From Rhodosorus marinus (Eukaryota; Rhodophyta; Stylonematophyceae; Stylonematales; Stylonemataceae), in contig JAMWBK010000001.1 in assembly GCA_029953675.1 (NCBI GenBank), positions 3,612,501 through 3,676,500 on the forward strand: DNA of 64,000 bases. The letters run 5' to 3'. The position numbers were made by a program, and so were the translations under genes. Below the pieces are notes generated by a model. It made no database searches, had not been told where the DNA came from, and saw nothing but the letters and a program-made list of their open reading frames with translations. Below, piece after piece: positions 45,301-55,264 of this stretch (position 1 is its first letter; every line of letters begins with the position of its first letter).

Positions 45301-45509
45301 ATTGACATCTTCTTCGTCGGATCGGCTCCTGCTTTCTCCTCCTGAAGAGATCCACTTCTCCCTCGATCAGATGAAAGGATGGGCGGCTGCTGTGTGGTGC
45401 ACTGTGCCGGCCGCTGGCTCATGTCTTTGGTACCAGTCTTCCGTGAGCGTCGACCATTGAATGGACCCGGGCTCGATACTACCTTGAACATAGTACACAA
45501 GTCTATCAA
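42393..45509 (-). CDS. Large disordered protein with repeated SLKRLSSF motif
   Basis: A 1038-residue frame with no known domain. Six copies of a basic motif S-(L/F)-(K/R)-R-(F/L)-x-S-F lie near residues 73, 150, 303, 359, 407 and 450, separated by Ser/Thr/Pro/Gln-rich linkers. RPSEYPDKN occurs twice. The middle has about ten Ala/Glu/Lys octads (AAKAAELE), which should form a single long charged helix. An acidic block (about DDEEDDYDEDEWDDD) and a basic C-terminal third follow. The repeated motif looks like a set of basophilic-kinase or membrane/protein docking sites; that is an inference. An ATG at 45491 is an alternative start. Long antisense frames (43174-44007) are repeat shadows. Confidence 0.75.
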   Translation of the reverse strand: MIDLCTMFKVVSSPGPFNGRRSRKTGTKDMSQRPAQCTTQQPPILSSDRGRSGSLQEEKAGADPTKKMSITSSLRRFPSFLKSNDKAQEKESIRPSEYPDKNETPTIPKTSSLVTIDSSPRSSEATISPLPDEDKTNDRAHGKVQIPRPSLKRLSSFVRLNSNKEAETGAAGAAAAASQLPSKDTTTPRSSEGDMSNLTESTPPSPQVKTMTSSSSQSQATRSSKATAATTGSAASEFQETTSPRLSDRDISPMTDGQLSRGSNQRESSSDQLSQQLQQQRQPQQEAGGIDKTTGRNQLQKPSFKRFSSFMKLSSDADDVTGSPSADTQEMNDISEGIPRSLSSSSIAQNGKATLVRASLKRLSSFARTNGKEDETVAVTPVPEDDPVETSQDGEERSTGRVVTRQSLQRLSSFVRRNSTVEDELRMDMSADGEEEEPSRVSRIPLPRESLKRFNSFMTTPIGQKPDGAKPSAGETPQVAKQELVEELRPSEYPDKNVSDSHSLTTPPTTTTLAAAAEPPAPIALPKLTSAALKAASTAPMPAILSPSVVAEQEAVSAELDAAKAAELEAAKAAELEAAKAAELEAAKAAELEAAKAAELKAAKAAEHKAAKAAELKAAKAAEQEAAKAADLEAVKEAEQTKSSDRSLAMSEHTAKDKSEEQPKAAEQSAIVLEEAKAPVKEAADVSKMDRNKKKTGPSSGAATPAGLGILRRNSSIKAFIRRSLPKISRSGFASNVQEAEVVPSTPKQVTKVPATKAEEPVVKKTTAVPTAVIPPEDKEAAENAQVVEDEAEIFGEKEDDDQSFVSESAELDEVPLPDDKMIEGDALEEVPYEEDFEDDEEDDYDEDEWDDDEGRTLTAEEESRIRQEKEDAEVERLINNMTKGRGHRSASASVQRTPDRSRNTNIDTSKVLEISTIESRIERQGSKLTDLYRERQSNRSSGSTPVKRTSSFNPKASSMARILAKGIDGDFDETTIMFGGAEEMLDYIDDSEKDEMSYEDPVKRSMKFAACRALIGDLLSESNVYNAERIGADEDEE
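43609..43850 (-). repeat. 24-base coding minisatellite (AAKAAELE octads)
   Basis: About ten head-to-tail copies of a 24-base unit (gcctctagctcggccgcctttgct on the plus strand, with variants) lie inside the disordered-protein gene. Every copy is 24 bases, so the reading frame is kept. Confidence 0.9.
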
Positions 45510-48500
45510 GGGACAAACTCCCTCTCCTTACGCTTTCTACTTCTTCTCCAAGTCCCGATCAACTCAGGACCCCATATACCCCAGACTCCAACAGGGTTTC
45601 CTAGTTTGTACCTCTCCTCCTCACGCTACGAACAGTGAGTCTCTCTCTCCGTCCCAGGTAAACCCGTCTACCTCCCCGTTTCTCCGTTCCTTGCTCCCCC
45701 AAGTCCTCCTTCCTTCCTCCAAAGAACGAATACAATGTATATATTTGGTTGCACACTAAAACATATCCAAACATGAAGGCTATATCACCCTAGTAGGGGG
45801 ACTGAAGAACCAATAAGGGCAAATGATTGTTACCAAATTCCACTCTAAGAGGGACTCAAATGCACATCTAATATAATATTATCCCATCCCTTACCCTCTA
45901 ACCAATGCTAAGCCGTCAACGTCTAGACAGACAGCTCAGCTCAACACTCAGATTCATGGTGCAAGCCTTGCAAAAACAAATAAAATTGATAGCTTGCACT
46001 TGGAAGGTACACGTTAAGCATCTTACATTTGCACTCCACTGACTGTATGTCCGACGACCCCTTTGCTGAGAGTATTAGAAGTGATTGCTAGACCTGGAAA
46101 CGGTCATCCTCTGATGCCATATCCTCTTCTCTATTGCTTTTGGACAGAAATTTTTCTTTTGCAATGTTCTTTTAGGTGTCCAGCAAGAATCACTCGGCCG
46201 CCTACTGCAAAGATGTGATATGAGATTTGCAAAATACAAAGGAGGGGTGTGGATAATAGCTTCCATCGATGAACAGGAAGACTGTTAGGACCGAGAACGG
46301 ATTTAGTTACGTTGAGGATGAGTCAATTTTGGAGAAGTGAAGAGCGGGAAAGGGGGGGAAGGGAGGGGTGGGGATGTTGCTGGCTGATGATTTGCCACTT
46401 TCGAAGTACGAATTTACTTGCTGAAACGGGCAAAGTTGTAGGATGGAACTTGGCAAGGGGCTGGCGGGCGGGAAGCTTGTCAGCTTGCGCAGGTGGCAAA
46501 GCAGCCGTCAGCTTCTTTTTTCCCGGGGGCGGGTTATACAAAAACATCCCACCAATCCGTAAATCCATGCCGGATTGGGGTGCTGTTATACTCACCGAGT
46601 ATAACGAAAACCCTAGCAGCTGTTCTCAACTCTTCCACCCAGAGGCAAACGTGAATTTTTTTTGTTTTTCTTGCCCTTTCTGCAGCAAAGCACTCAAGTA
46701 CTCCACCCATCTCATCGCATACTTAGCTTACCACCCCAAAATACAGCCATAGACGTTTCATTCCCAAAATCCCAACCAACCTCACAACAGAAAATACTTC
46801 ACAACCAATCTTCTCCACCCCCCTCCCCTTCCCCTCTCTCTGCCTTTCGCTCATCATTGTTCTAATCCCACTAGTACAATCTCCAAAATCTTGAATTGTG
46901 GTTTAAATTATGACGGAAGTTGATCATAACAGACAGTTGATGATTGGCTGAATAGAGGGGATAGACCATCAATTATAGGAGAAAAAGAAAACGTATTTCC
47001 CTGAATAGACCAATCATCTACAAAATAATATGTGTTTTGCTTAAATTGTTTCGATGGGATAAGGCGGCTAAATTTTCCTGCAACGTCCTCCCACCTGAGA
47101 AATCGTCTGGAGGGAATTTTTTGGACCTGACCGTTGGCCAAACGAAAATAAAAGAATTTCCTGTTTTCTTCGAGGGTGAACGGTAACATTGGTTCTCTCC
47201 TCCCCCTCCAAAAAACGTTGAACATAAACAATGTGGTATTGATTTTCTTCTTCGTTCTTCCCTCCCCCCCTTATAAGAGATAGTCACTAAACGCTAAGTT
47301 ATTATCAATTGAATTCAAAATTCAATAGTCTCAGGTAGGATGTGTACCTATACAGGGGAGAATAATATATTAGATTCTGATCGTTCGCCAAGCAGTTAGG
47401 CAATAGGCGATGATTAAAGGGGGGGAGGGGTGGGGTGGGGAATGGAACTCCCTCGGTAGCACAAAAACAGGTTGATTTATTCCGTAATTTATGAAATAAT
47501 GAATTTAACGAACCCCGGGGTAACTCGTTACACTTCGACAGAAGCTTCTTATATAAAATCGTTTATTTTTGTAGAACCAAACGGGTCAACGAATCAAATT
47601 ATAGAATCTGGGTCAAAAGGTTTTATTTTATGGAAAAAAAGATTTTCTGTTCGGGACTGATAGTTTGTTTGTTTTTTTCAACTTGAGAAAATCCCCCCCT
47701 TTTTTTTCTTCATCTTGGATTAGGGGGACAAAAGAGAATTTTATAAGCACTTGCTTTGCTTGCTTTTTTTTATTTCCGTGGGAAATAAGAAGAACAAAAC
47801 GAAATCCGTTATTTAACGGATGGCTTTTTTTTGCCTTCCCCAAGGTGAAGCGGTGAAGCGGTGAAGCGGGGGGAGAGCTCCGGCCGGGGGGGGGGGGTGG
47901 GAAGAAGTTTTAACGTTTTCATTAGGGGGTAAGGGAAGGTATTCTTCCTTGGCAAAGGGCTGACGATTTTAGAAATGCAATTTCGTCTGCCCTCATTGAT
48001 TGGTTAGATGAGGACGCATGATTTCCGACTTTATCCAATAGTATACTCTTTTGAACTCAACGTTCTGGTCATTTCACCAATTAATAATCGGGAACAGAAA
48101 TTAAGCCAATGAAGAAAGAGCAATGGCTAAATGGGGCTAAGAAAATAATAATAATTAGATAAATATAGAATATTTAGATGATTAAAAAAAGTGCATCAGG
48201 TTAAGCGGACCAATTATGGAGCGATAACATTCGGCAATAAATGCAGTTTAGGGAGATCCTTAGATTGTATTTTGCGACGTCCGAAGTTAGTTGGTTAAGG
48301 GCCTGCTCGGTTGAAGTTGTATTGCTGAGGGATCTATGACTTTTGCTTATAGCAAGTGGCTCATTTGCCCCAATATCTGGTTTCAAAGAAGAAATAACAA
48401 GGCCAAAGATAGTGGGCCAATAGTGGAACGAGGCTTTTTTTTTGGAGTGTTCATTTGGCGATTGGGACCCGACGACAACCCAAAAGGGCCAAATACATTG

Positions 48501-49106
48501 GGAATAATGCTCGACTGGCCTGCGGCAGGGTAATTGGGGAAGAATGTGAATTTGATGGTCACCGGCATATGGCTGGGAGGAAAGCTTGGGGAGGAGGCGG
48601 GAAAGGGTTTTGTAAGGCAGGTGAAACTAGATTATGGAGGGGGTACCGCTCCATTCCCAGGAGAAAAGGTACTAGGAGAATCTTAGGAATGTAGCTTCTA
48701 TGCTACTATGTTCTTATTATGAAGCACAATAAGATCGATCTCCTTCATCACTAGTCTGAGCCTCTCTGTTTCATCTGGTTGTATTCGGAACCATTGTACG
48801 ACGGAGCTGGACCCGCCTTCCTCCTGGGGGGGGAAAGGTCCAAATGCGGTTCTGGCCATCAACACACTCGCTTCCCAACTTGGGATCAATCTGAAAACAG
48901 AACATCAGTCGGCAGGGAGCCTATTGGAACCAAGGTTCCCCAACCAACCACTGGGAGTTTTCCTGAATTCATCGGATGACCCTCCTGAACGTGGCCAAAG
49001 CCAAACCGAAAGCTTATAACAATTCCGGAATTCTGGCTCTGATCCGATCAACATCGCCGAGTTGAACAGCCGCACAAAAAAAAAATGGCGGCAAAAAGCA
49101 ACTTGG

Positions 49107-49152
49107 AGAGAAACAGAGACAGCGACAGAGAGAGGGAGAGAGACAGAGAGGA
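49107..49152. repeat. GA/CA-rich microsatellite
   Basis: gagacagagagag-type units, the complement type of the CT repeat at the window start. Confidence 0.75.
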
Positions 49153-49677
49153 ATTTGTCTATATCAAGCCTCTATTTTCAAGTGTTTTTAAGTGTCAACG
49201 ACGGTTGACACAAGGCAGAATTCCCGTCCCAGCACCGGAGAACTGATCTGTTGCTAGTAGAAAACATGTTCGGTTTGTGGTTGTTAGAGAAAAGGGATTC
49301 CGTGGCTAGTCCAATACTTTGCAGAAATTCTTGATGGAAAGCCGATTTTGTGTTGCCCCGTGGCTGAGTGAAAGCCCCATTTTAGGAGAGGCATCGCCAC
49401 CATGTTACCCCTGTTTTTTCTCATGGTTTTTAAAGTTCTCTTCGTGCTTTGGCTACTCTTCCAGTTCCCGCCCGGTGACTGACGGACAAGAGGGCCGGAC
49501 TGACCTGGCAAGCTTGCGCGTGGAAACTTTGATTCAATATAGTTAGTCCCGTGCTGGAGTTTCGAAAAGCGCTTGATCCCTTTTTCAAGACAGATATCTT
49601 TTGTCGTGACTTCGGGCGCAGTTCGACGAGGACTTAGAAGGCTTCCTTAGGTACTCTCTCTTTTGTCACGGTATTTC

Positions 49678-49720
49678 AAACTCCCCGGTCTCCAAGCTCT
49701 GCCTGGAGACCGGGGAGTTT
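49678..49720. terminator. Intrinsic-terminator-like hairpin with T-tract
   Basis: A 17-base perfect stem (aaactccccggtctcca with tggagaccggggagttt) and a nine-base loop are followed by ctttttatc. In bacteria or organelles this would be read as a terminator or 3'-end processing hairpin. In nuclear DNA it is unexpected. Confidence 0.5.
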
Positions 49721-50432
49721 CTTTTTATCAGAAAAGCGCTTTACGCTCGATACCCTAGTGAAGACATGTCCGGCACTGAGTGAAAAAAGTTTTCACCTCA
49801 ATGTGTACGTCCGAATTCCGTTTGCCCCATCTAAGAGACGCGCGACGGTCTGGACTGTAGCCATGGAAGATGGAAGATGGCTACAACATTCGCCAACATC
49901 CACGTTGCTGCTGGATCAATTGGGGTTGTAAACGTCCGCAGAAACTTTCGAAATTGCTGCTGTGAATATAAAAACCTACGTCGTGGAGAACCTAACGAGC
50001 CCAGTGGATGCCCTAGCCAGTAAGGGAATGAGCAATACTCAGCAGGGTACACTCGCTTCTGCCCTTGGTGTTCACAAACGTCCGCTCAAGCGATATTTTT
50101 CGTCTGTTCTCAACTCCGCTTAGAGTAGTGAAATGTCATGTGCCGTCCGATAAACCTTACCGGAGTGCACTGACATTTAGCGATTTTTTTGAGGCGGATA
50201 GACTATTGAAAAACAGTATAAAAAGAATGGATGTCCGGTTGAAATTCTTCGAAAAAAACAGGTCCGATTGCTCGTCAGATAAACAGGACCGATAAGAGTC
50301 CGATATTCAATCAATGTTAATCAATCATCTTCAGTCCGGGTATTGAATCATGATTACTTCTTGCCATGGCTCGCAAATCATGAATCGTCATTACTTCTGC
50401 AACTGACTAGCTGCCACTATCATGTAATGATG

Positions 50433-50618
50433 ATGATCCGTTTATTCAGAGCCCACTACCCTGAGAAGCGAGAGACAAGACGCTGATGACGCGCTTCTAC
50501 AAATAAAGCAGCATTTGAGCGCCACAGGGTCAAAGAAAGCTCCGTGAGCAGACTATCTAGACGCCCTGGATCGTTGCGAAAGAGACCTCGCAGCCAGCGA
50601 GAACCTACACTATCTATG
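50433..50618 (-). mobile_element. LINE family 2, 3'-terminal fragment
   Basis: Begins with gatgatgat and matches the 3' ends at 50640, 52720-52780, 57040-57115 and 57840. The family 3' end reads aataaacctgatgatgat on its own strand. Confidence 0.75.
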
Positions 50619-50639
50619 TAATCATGTAATGAATGATGA

Positions 50640-51160
50640 TTATGTGAGAACCTCCTTCAGGTTTATTCAGAGCCTAACTACCGTGAGAAGCGACAGACAA
50701 GGCGCTGATAACGCGCGTCTGAAAACAAAGCTGCATTTGAGCGCCACCGGGGCAAAGAAAGCTCCGTGAGCAGACTATCTAGACGCCCTGGATTGTTGCG
50801 AAAGATACCTCTCAGCCAGCGAGAACCTACACTATCTATCAAGCCAAAGCATTCAATAATGGGTGACAAACCGGTATGTCACCGCCGAATTGCGAAAAGT
50901 AGGGTTTGACATCACTGCCACGTACTGTGATTCTTTCACATGCCGCGTGGACCGAGCTGCAGCTCCTCGACGCCGAGCGGAGGCAGGCAGGTACCTGGTC
51001 GCCTGAGGACAAGGGATGCCACTGGGACGCGCGTTTAGGTCAGACACAACGAGATCCGCCACCCGCTGAACCTCCACTGACAGCTGTGTAGCCCGTCTAT
51101 GTTTTAGTGTCAGGCGCCTACTTTTAGTGTAAGACGTCAATGTTTTAGTATCCACTGGTT
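50640..51160 (-). pseudogene. LINE family 2 C-terminal endonuclease region fragment
   Basis: Frames on the minus strand read ADLVVSDL, then CPQATRYLPAS, then KESQYVAVM, then IIECFGLIDSVGSRWLRGIF. They align with the better copies at 57128-57559 and 59807-60472. Frameshifted and 5' truncated. Confidence 0.7.
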
Positions 51161-51244
51161 CCTACTTTACTTGTCAGGTATGTTTTAGTTTAAAGTAACG
51201 GAGACTATCTAAGGCCTAGCTTTGCTAGATCTTGGGACCTAGAA

Positions 51245-51890
51245 ATGAGTACAGCACAAGTTGGTTCGCTGAGTTCTAACAAAGTGGACTCATCGCCAAA
51301 AGAGGAAAAGAAGGTTGATGAGCAAGTGACCGCTGGGGAAAGAGAGGAACCAGATTCGAAAAAAAAAGAAAGCAAAGGGGGAAACAAAAGATGGGAACGT
51401 TCGAGATACCGAAACCAGAGAGTTTCGACGGGCGACGGGACTTCCTAGTGGTGCAGACGTTCGTGGCTTCATTACGAGGTTACCTGGAGTTCCACAACGT
51501 CGCAGGATCGGGGCGCACCTCGGTACGGTACGCTAGTCTGTTCCTGAAGGGCCAGGCCCGCGCATGGTACCCCGGCCTTCCTCGATCGGCAGATGGAGTA
51601 CCGGAGACGATGGACTCCCTCGAGGACTTCGAGCGGAGCCTGCGAGCACAGTTCCACCCCCAGGATCATGTAGAGCAAGTTCGAACGCAACTCCGTTCCG
51701 CACGACAACGCGGCCAGGACGTCGGCCGAATTCGTGGACTACCTCGACGAGTCATTCATGCAACTGGGGGACAATATCAGAGACTCAGGGAAGCTTGACA
51801 GATTCAAGGCGGGCTTAACCGGCCGAGAACGAGATTTTGTCTACTACAGTCAACCCGGCACGTACGTGGAAGCAAAGGAGGAGGCGGGTT
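51245..51890 (+). pseudogene. Ty3/gypsy-type Gag fragment, second lineage
   Basis: The N-terminal part starts at 51245 (MSTAQVGSLSS). A frame change at an A/G-rich run near 51360-51390 leads to FEIPKPESFDGRRDFLVVQTF...LFLKGQARAWYPGLP. A further shift near 51715 gives EFVDYLDESFMQ and DRFKAGLTGRERDFVYY. The fold of Gag is recognisable (FDGRRD and RAWY blocks), but it is distinct from the two elements above. Confidence 0.75.
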
Positions 51891-51907
51891 GACGTATGCG
51901 GAAGCGA

Positions 51908-52165
51908 AGGAGGTGGCGGGTTGACAGTAGTAGACAAAATCTCGTTCTCGTCCGGTTAAGCCCGCCTTGAATCTGTCAAGCTTCTCTGAATCTCTGAAAT
52001 TGTCCAAAGGTTGCATGAATAACTCGTCGAGGTAGTCCACGAATTCGGCCGACGTCCTGGCCGCGTTGTCGTGCGGAACGGAGTTTCCTTCGAACATGCT
52101 CTACGTGGTCCTGGAGCTGGAACTGTGCTCGCAGGCTCTGCTCTAAGTCCCTGAGGGAGTCCATC
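51908..52165 (-). repeat. Inverted copy of the Gag fragment
   Basis: Reads AARTSAEFVDYLDELFMQ, then DRFKAGLTGRERDFVYY, on the minus strand. It mirrors about 51608-51860 with noticeable divergence. Confidence 0.8.
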
Positions 52166-52167
52166 GT

Positions 52168-52285
52168 CGAGACAGGTTCAAGGCAGGCTTAACCGCACGA
52201 GAACGAGATTTTGTCTACTACAGTCAACCCGGCACATATGCGGATCGGCACGTATAACGAGCAAAGGAGGTGGCGCTCCAGCACT
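52168..52285 (+). repeat. Third, direct piece of the Gag fragment
   Basis: gacaggttcaaggcaggctt and the following sequence repeat 51799-51880 in the original orientation, ending in gcaaaggaggtggcg. Confidence 0.75.
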
Positions 52286-52379
52286 GCCACGGAGCAGGCC
52301 TCTGTGCAATCCCAACGCAAACCTCCTAGGTCTACGTCGATCCGACCGAGCCGACCCCACACTTTGAGTTTAGGCTTCT

Positions 52380-52785
52380 TCACGGTCATACCTGCGTATC
52401 CGCGGTTGGCGCTTACCGATCTCGAACTTCGTGTAAGCTTACGACTGTACCTGTGGTTGCCGCAACCCCCTTGGCCTGTTGAGCGGGATTCTAGATGTGC
52501 ATTGTGCGGGGCCAATGTGCCTTGGGGTGATTGTGGTGCGCAGTTGTTGGCGTCTTGTGCGGAGGTTCAAGGGGCCCGGACCAGACGCCATACGCGGCTG
52601 AACCGATTGCTTTTCCGCTACCTTCGTTCTCAATCGCTCGGACCTCGGTACGGACTGAGAAGTGGAGTATGAAGTCCCTCTGGCGGTGGCAACGGAAATT
52701 GCTGACGAGAGTGACTAATGAGGGGGACGCGTCAGCGTCTTGTCTCTCGCTTCTCAGGGTAGTTAGGAATAAACCTGATGATGAT
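52380..52785 (+). pseudogene. LINE family 2, zinc-motif region and 3' end
   Basis: Reads IPAYPRLALTDLELRVSLRLYL, then CALC...GAQLLASC...RTRRHTRLNRLL, a C-terminal zinc arrangement typical of LINE reverse transcriptases. It then jumps to the family 3' end (ctctcgcttctcagggtagttagg), so it is internally deleted. Confidence 0.7.
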
Positions 52786-53204
52786 TGGAGGCCGCGTTTC
52801 AGCAGTGTATTGCCCTGCCGAGTGGTACACAGGCCCATCACAGGTCCTGGGGGGCAATTCTGGACTCTTTGGCGCTCCTCGTTCGGGGAACACTGCAGCC
52901 GAGCCGTGTCTCGGAAGTGGTGCACACCTGGAACCAGCAGCGGCTGGGGTGAAGTCGTTTGCGCTGAAGATGATGCTAAAATCGACGTTGTCGACATGCC
53001 GTCGAGGCCGCCTGAGGAGTCTGTTACCCGGTCGGTTCCGGCGGCCCCTTCGAGGACTGATGTAGGACAAAAAACCCTGTCCTGGGACATACATCGGGAC
53101 TCGTACGCCACCTTCTGAATTCGCCTTCCTCTCCGCCTTCGACCTTGACTCGCCTCCGTGGTTTAGGATGGGTAGTCTGAGCTGTCGCTTCTGTACTTTT
53201 TATT
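52786..53204. other. Unassigned sequence between LINE fragments
   Basis: Several overlapping frames in both strands, none with a recognisable motif. Confidence 0.4.
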
Positions 53205-54124
53205 GAGAAACTAACAACCCCGGGTGGGTGTCCTACGATAGGGAACGGGGAGTCACCAACAGGTGACAGCAAGCAAAACTACCTACCTACCCAAAGCTAT
53301 TAAGGGCAACCCAGGCATTGCCCCTTCACAGGGTCCGGTTAATCGAAGCGAGGGCTCTGTTGAGGACGTTGCGGTCGGAGTCAAGGTGCCTGGTGAGGCT
53401 GCGAAGTTCGGTCATCGTACGAGTGGCGAGTCGTCCATATGTTTCCATGCCATCGGGATGAAGTCCTCCGGGTCGGCGAAGGCGGCGCGGTAGTTGTTGG
53501 GTTTTCGTTGAGCGGCAGTGTCGGCGGAATGGCCAGTGCGATTGGCGGATCTTTGCAGGGTGTGTGTCCGGAAAGGACTGGTGACCACGGCATCGAAGAT
53601 GAGCGTCCGGTGCGTCCTAGGGTGTGTCGCCTGAATATCAGGTGCTCGATGGGGCTGGTCCTCATTCATGAGGCCGGGCTCGACGACGACATCCTCGTAA
53701 CCCCACTCTCGCAACGGTCGCGCGACGGTTCTCACTAGCGCGTGGTGGCGATGTACGCGCATGCGTATGGAGCGCGGGCAGCGGTGGAGCAGGTGATACC
53801 CGTAGGCGTCATGGGTGGTGCGGCACGTGGAGCAGGGCGCCGACGGCGGTTGATCAGCAAGCGGTACTCCGAGAAGTTGTCGTATGTTCGCGACGAGCTG
53901 TTGCCTCGTGACGAAGGTCGCACGAGCTGTGGGAATATAGCAAAACCACGTGCCGCTGGCGCCTCCTGTGGCTGACCGAAGTCGGGCTCGCACGTAGACG
54001 GGGATCGTCGCCGCGTCGACAATGGCGTCGTAGGCTGTCTGATGCAGCGCATTGGAGAAGGTGCGTCACGTCGAGGTCCGTTGCGTAAGTAGTATGACGT
54101 AAGGGGCATGCTAACAAACGTCAA
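53205..54124 (-). pseudogene. LINE family 1, copy A (zinc and restriction-like endonuclease)
   Basis: The minus strand reads RARLRSATGGASGTW, then CSTCRTTHDAYGYHLLHRCPRS, then a restriction-like endonuclease core RAPDI...TLIFDAVVTSP...NNYRAAF and FIPMAWKHM. It has frameshifts upstream. Its left end shares caaccccgg-tgg-tgtcctacga with copy B, marking the family's 3' end. Both copies are 5' truncated. Confidence 0.75.
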
Positions 54125-54127
54125 GGG

Positions 54128-55060
54128 TCATGGGCGAGGGGGGGGCACAGAGTCGGTACGTTCGAGATCCGCAACGTCAAGATCGTCAGCATCTTCAAGG
54201 TTTGCACCAAGATCATCAGCAACATGTTCAGCGTGCTGCATCGCCAGTGGGCCGGGGTCGAGGGCAGCGGTAGACAGGGGCTGGTTTGAGGGGGTTGGAG
54301 CAGGGCCAGAGCAGTCGCTCGTGGCCGTGGAACTGGATTCAGTCTCACAAACAAGGGCAGATGTCTGGTCCACCTCAGATGTGGATTTAGGCCCAGCGTT
54401 CAGGGGAGGCTGGGGTGCGTCAGGGACAGCGTCACGTTGCTCCGCCGCGGCCAGATATCGGGAACGATCACCAACGAAGGCAAGCACAGCACCCCGTACC
54501 TCGTACGGGAGGTCGAACCGGCGTGCAATCTGCTCGCGAATACGGTCCAACTGTCTCACGGCATATTGGAAGACCTGGGTCATCATATTCTCCGGAGCCA
54601 AGGTAATCATTTCCTGAATCCCAAGGAAGTCATCGGGGTGAAGATCGCGACGAACGTGCACGGTGATTGCGTTCGTCGGGGAACGCGAAGCCAAAGATCC
54701 GAAGGTCCCGCTGCGAAACAGGCCTCGAGAGACTTCCGACTGGATGATCGGCAACGCTGCGGGGAGGCAGATCAGATGCGCGTGTGCTGCCCAGAAGTCA
54801 ACATGGACGATTATGTGTTCGGAGACGCCCAGGGACCATGTTAGGAATGCCAGAAACTCGGACTTGGTGAGTTGGGTCTCGTTTGATGACCTGGCGCGGG
54901 GCGCCCGAATATTCCGGATGGTGACGAGGACAGGAACGGTGTCAAGGAGCCAGGCAGGAGGCGCCACTGCAGCTTGTAGAAGACGTTGGGCTTGCGTGCG
55001 TGACAACGGCGGGGTTTTCGGGGCAACAGTCCGGGCCGCTTGAAGGTATGGCCCGGGAGC
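54128..55060 (-). pseudogene. Open frame of unknown function, probably element-derived
   Basis: About 300 residues open without an ATG start. It includes SRTQAQRLLQAAVAPPAWLL, HVDFWAAHAHLICLPAALPI, a helical middle and a Ser/Pro/Asp-rich tail. It lies directly upstream of LINE copy A on the same strand. It may be part of an element's ORF, but no domain was recognised. Confidence 0.4.
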
Positions 55061-55189
55061 GGGTACGGGAACACCAGCTGTTGGAGGGTTGGAGATAGCG
55101 CGGGAGCTCGTTTGATTGGTAGATAGTGGCGGGAAAGAAATATTCTCTACGGTACCAGGAGCAGGGGTCGGCGCACCAAAACTTTACTT

Positions 55190-55262
55190 AGTCTTTCCTG
55201 CCTACCCGCGGTTGGTGATGATAGACTTCGAGCTGCGTACGAGCTTCCGCGTGTACTTTGGG
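55190..55262 (+). mobile_element. LINE family 2 fragment interrupted by family 1 copy B
   Basis: FPAYPRLVMIDFELRTSFRVYFG aligns with the same block at 52388 and 60440. The similarity ends abruptly where the copy B 3' end begins, so B inserted into this older element. Confidence 0.65.
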
Positions 55263-55264
55263 TT

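Larger units (their letters stand above)
45510..50432. other. Long region without convincing gene, unusual composition
   Basis: It contains the 5' flank of the disordered-protein gene and then AT-rich DNA with many A, T and G homopolymers. Open frames at 46312-46752 (plus), 46908-47231, 48201-48386 and 49831-50052 (minus) are coherent to the eye but match nothing I know. Triple ggtgaagc units lie at 47846-47870. The style suggests organelle-derived or otherwise inserted DNA, unproven. Confidence 0.4.

Noticed and set aside
52491-53118. Open frames of about 200 residues on both strands
   Set aside because: They overlap the recognised LINE zinc-motif fragment in other frames and show no motif of their own.
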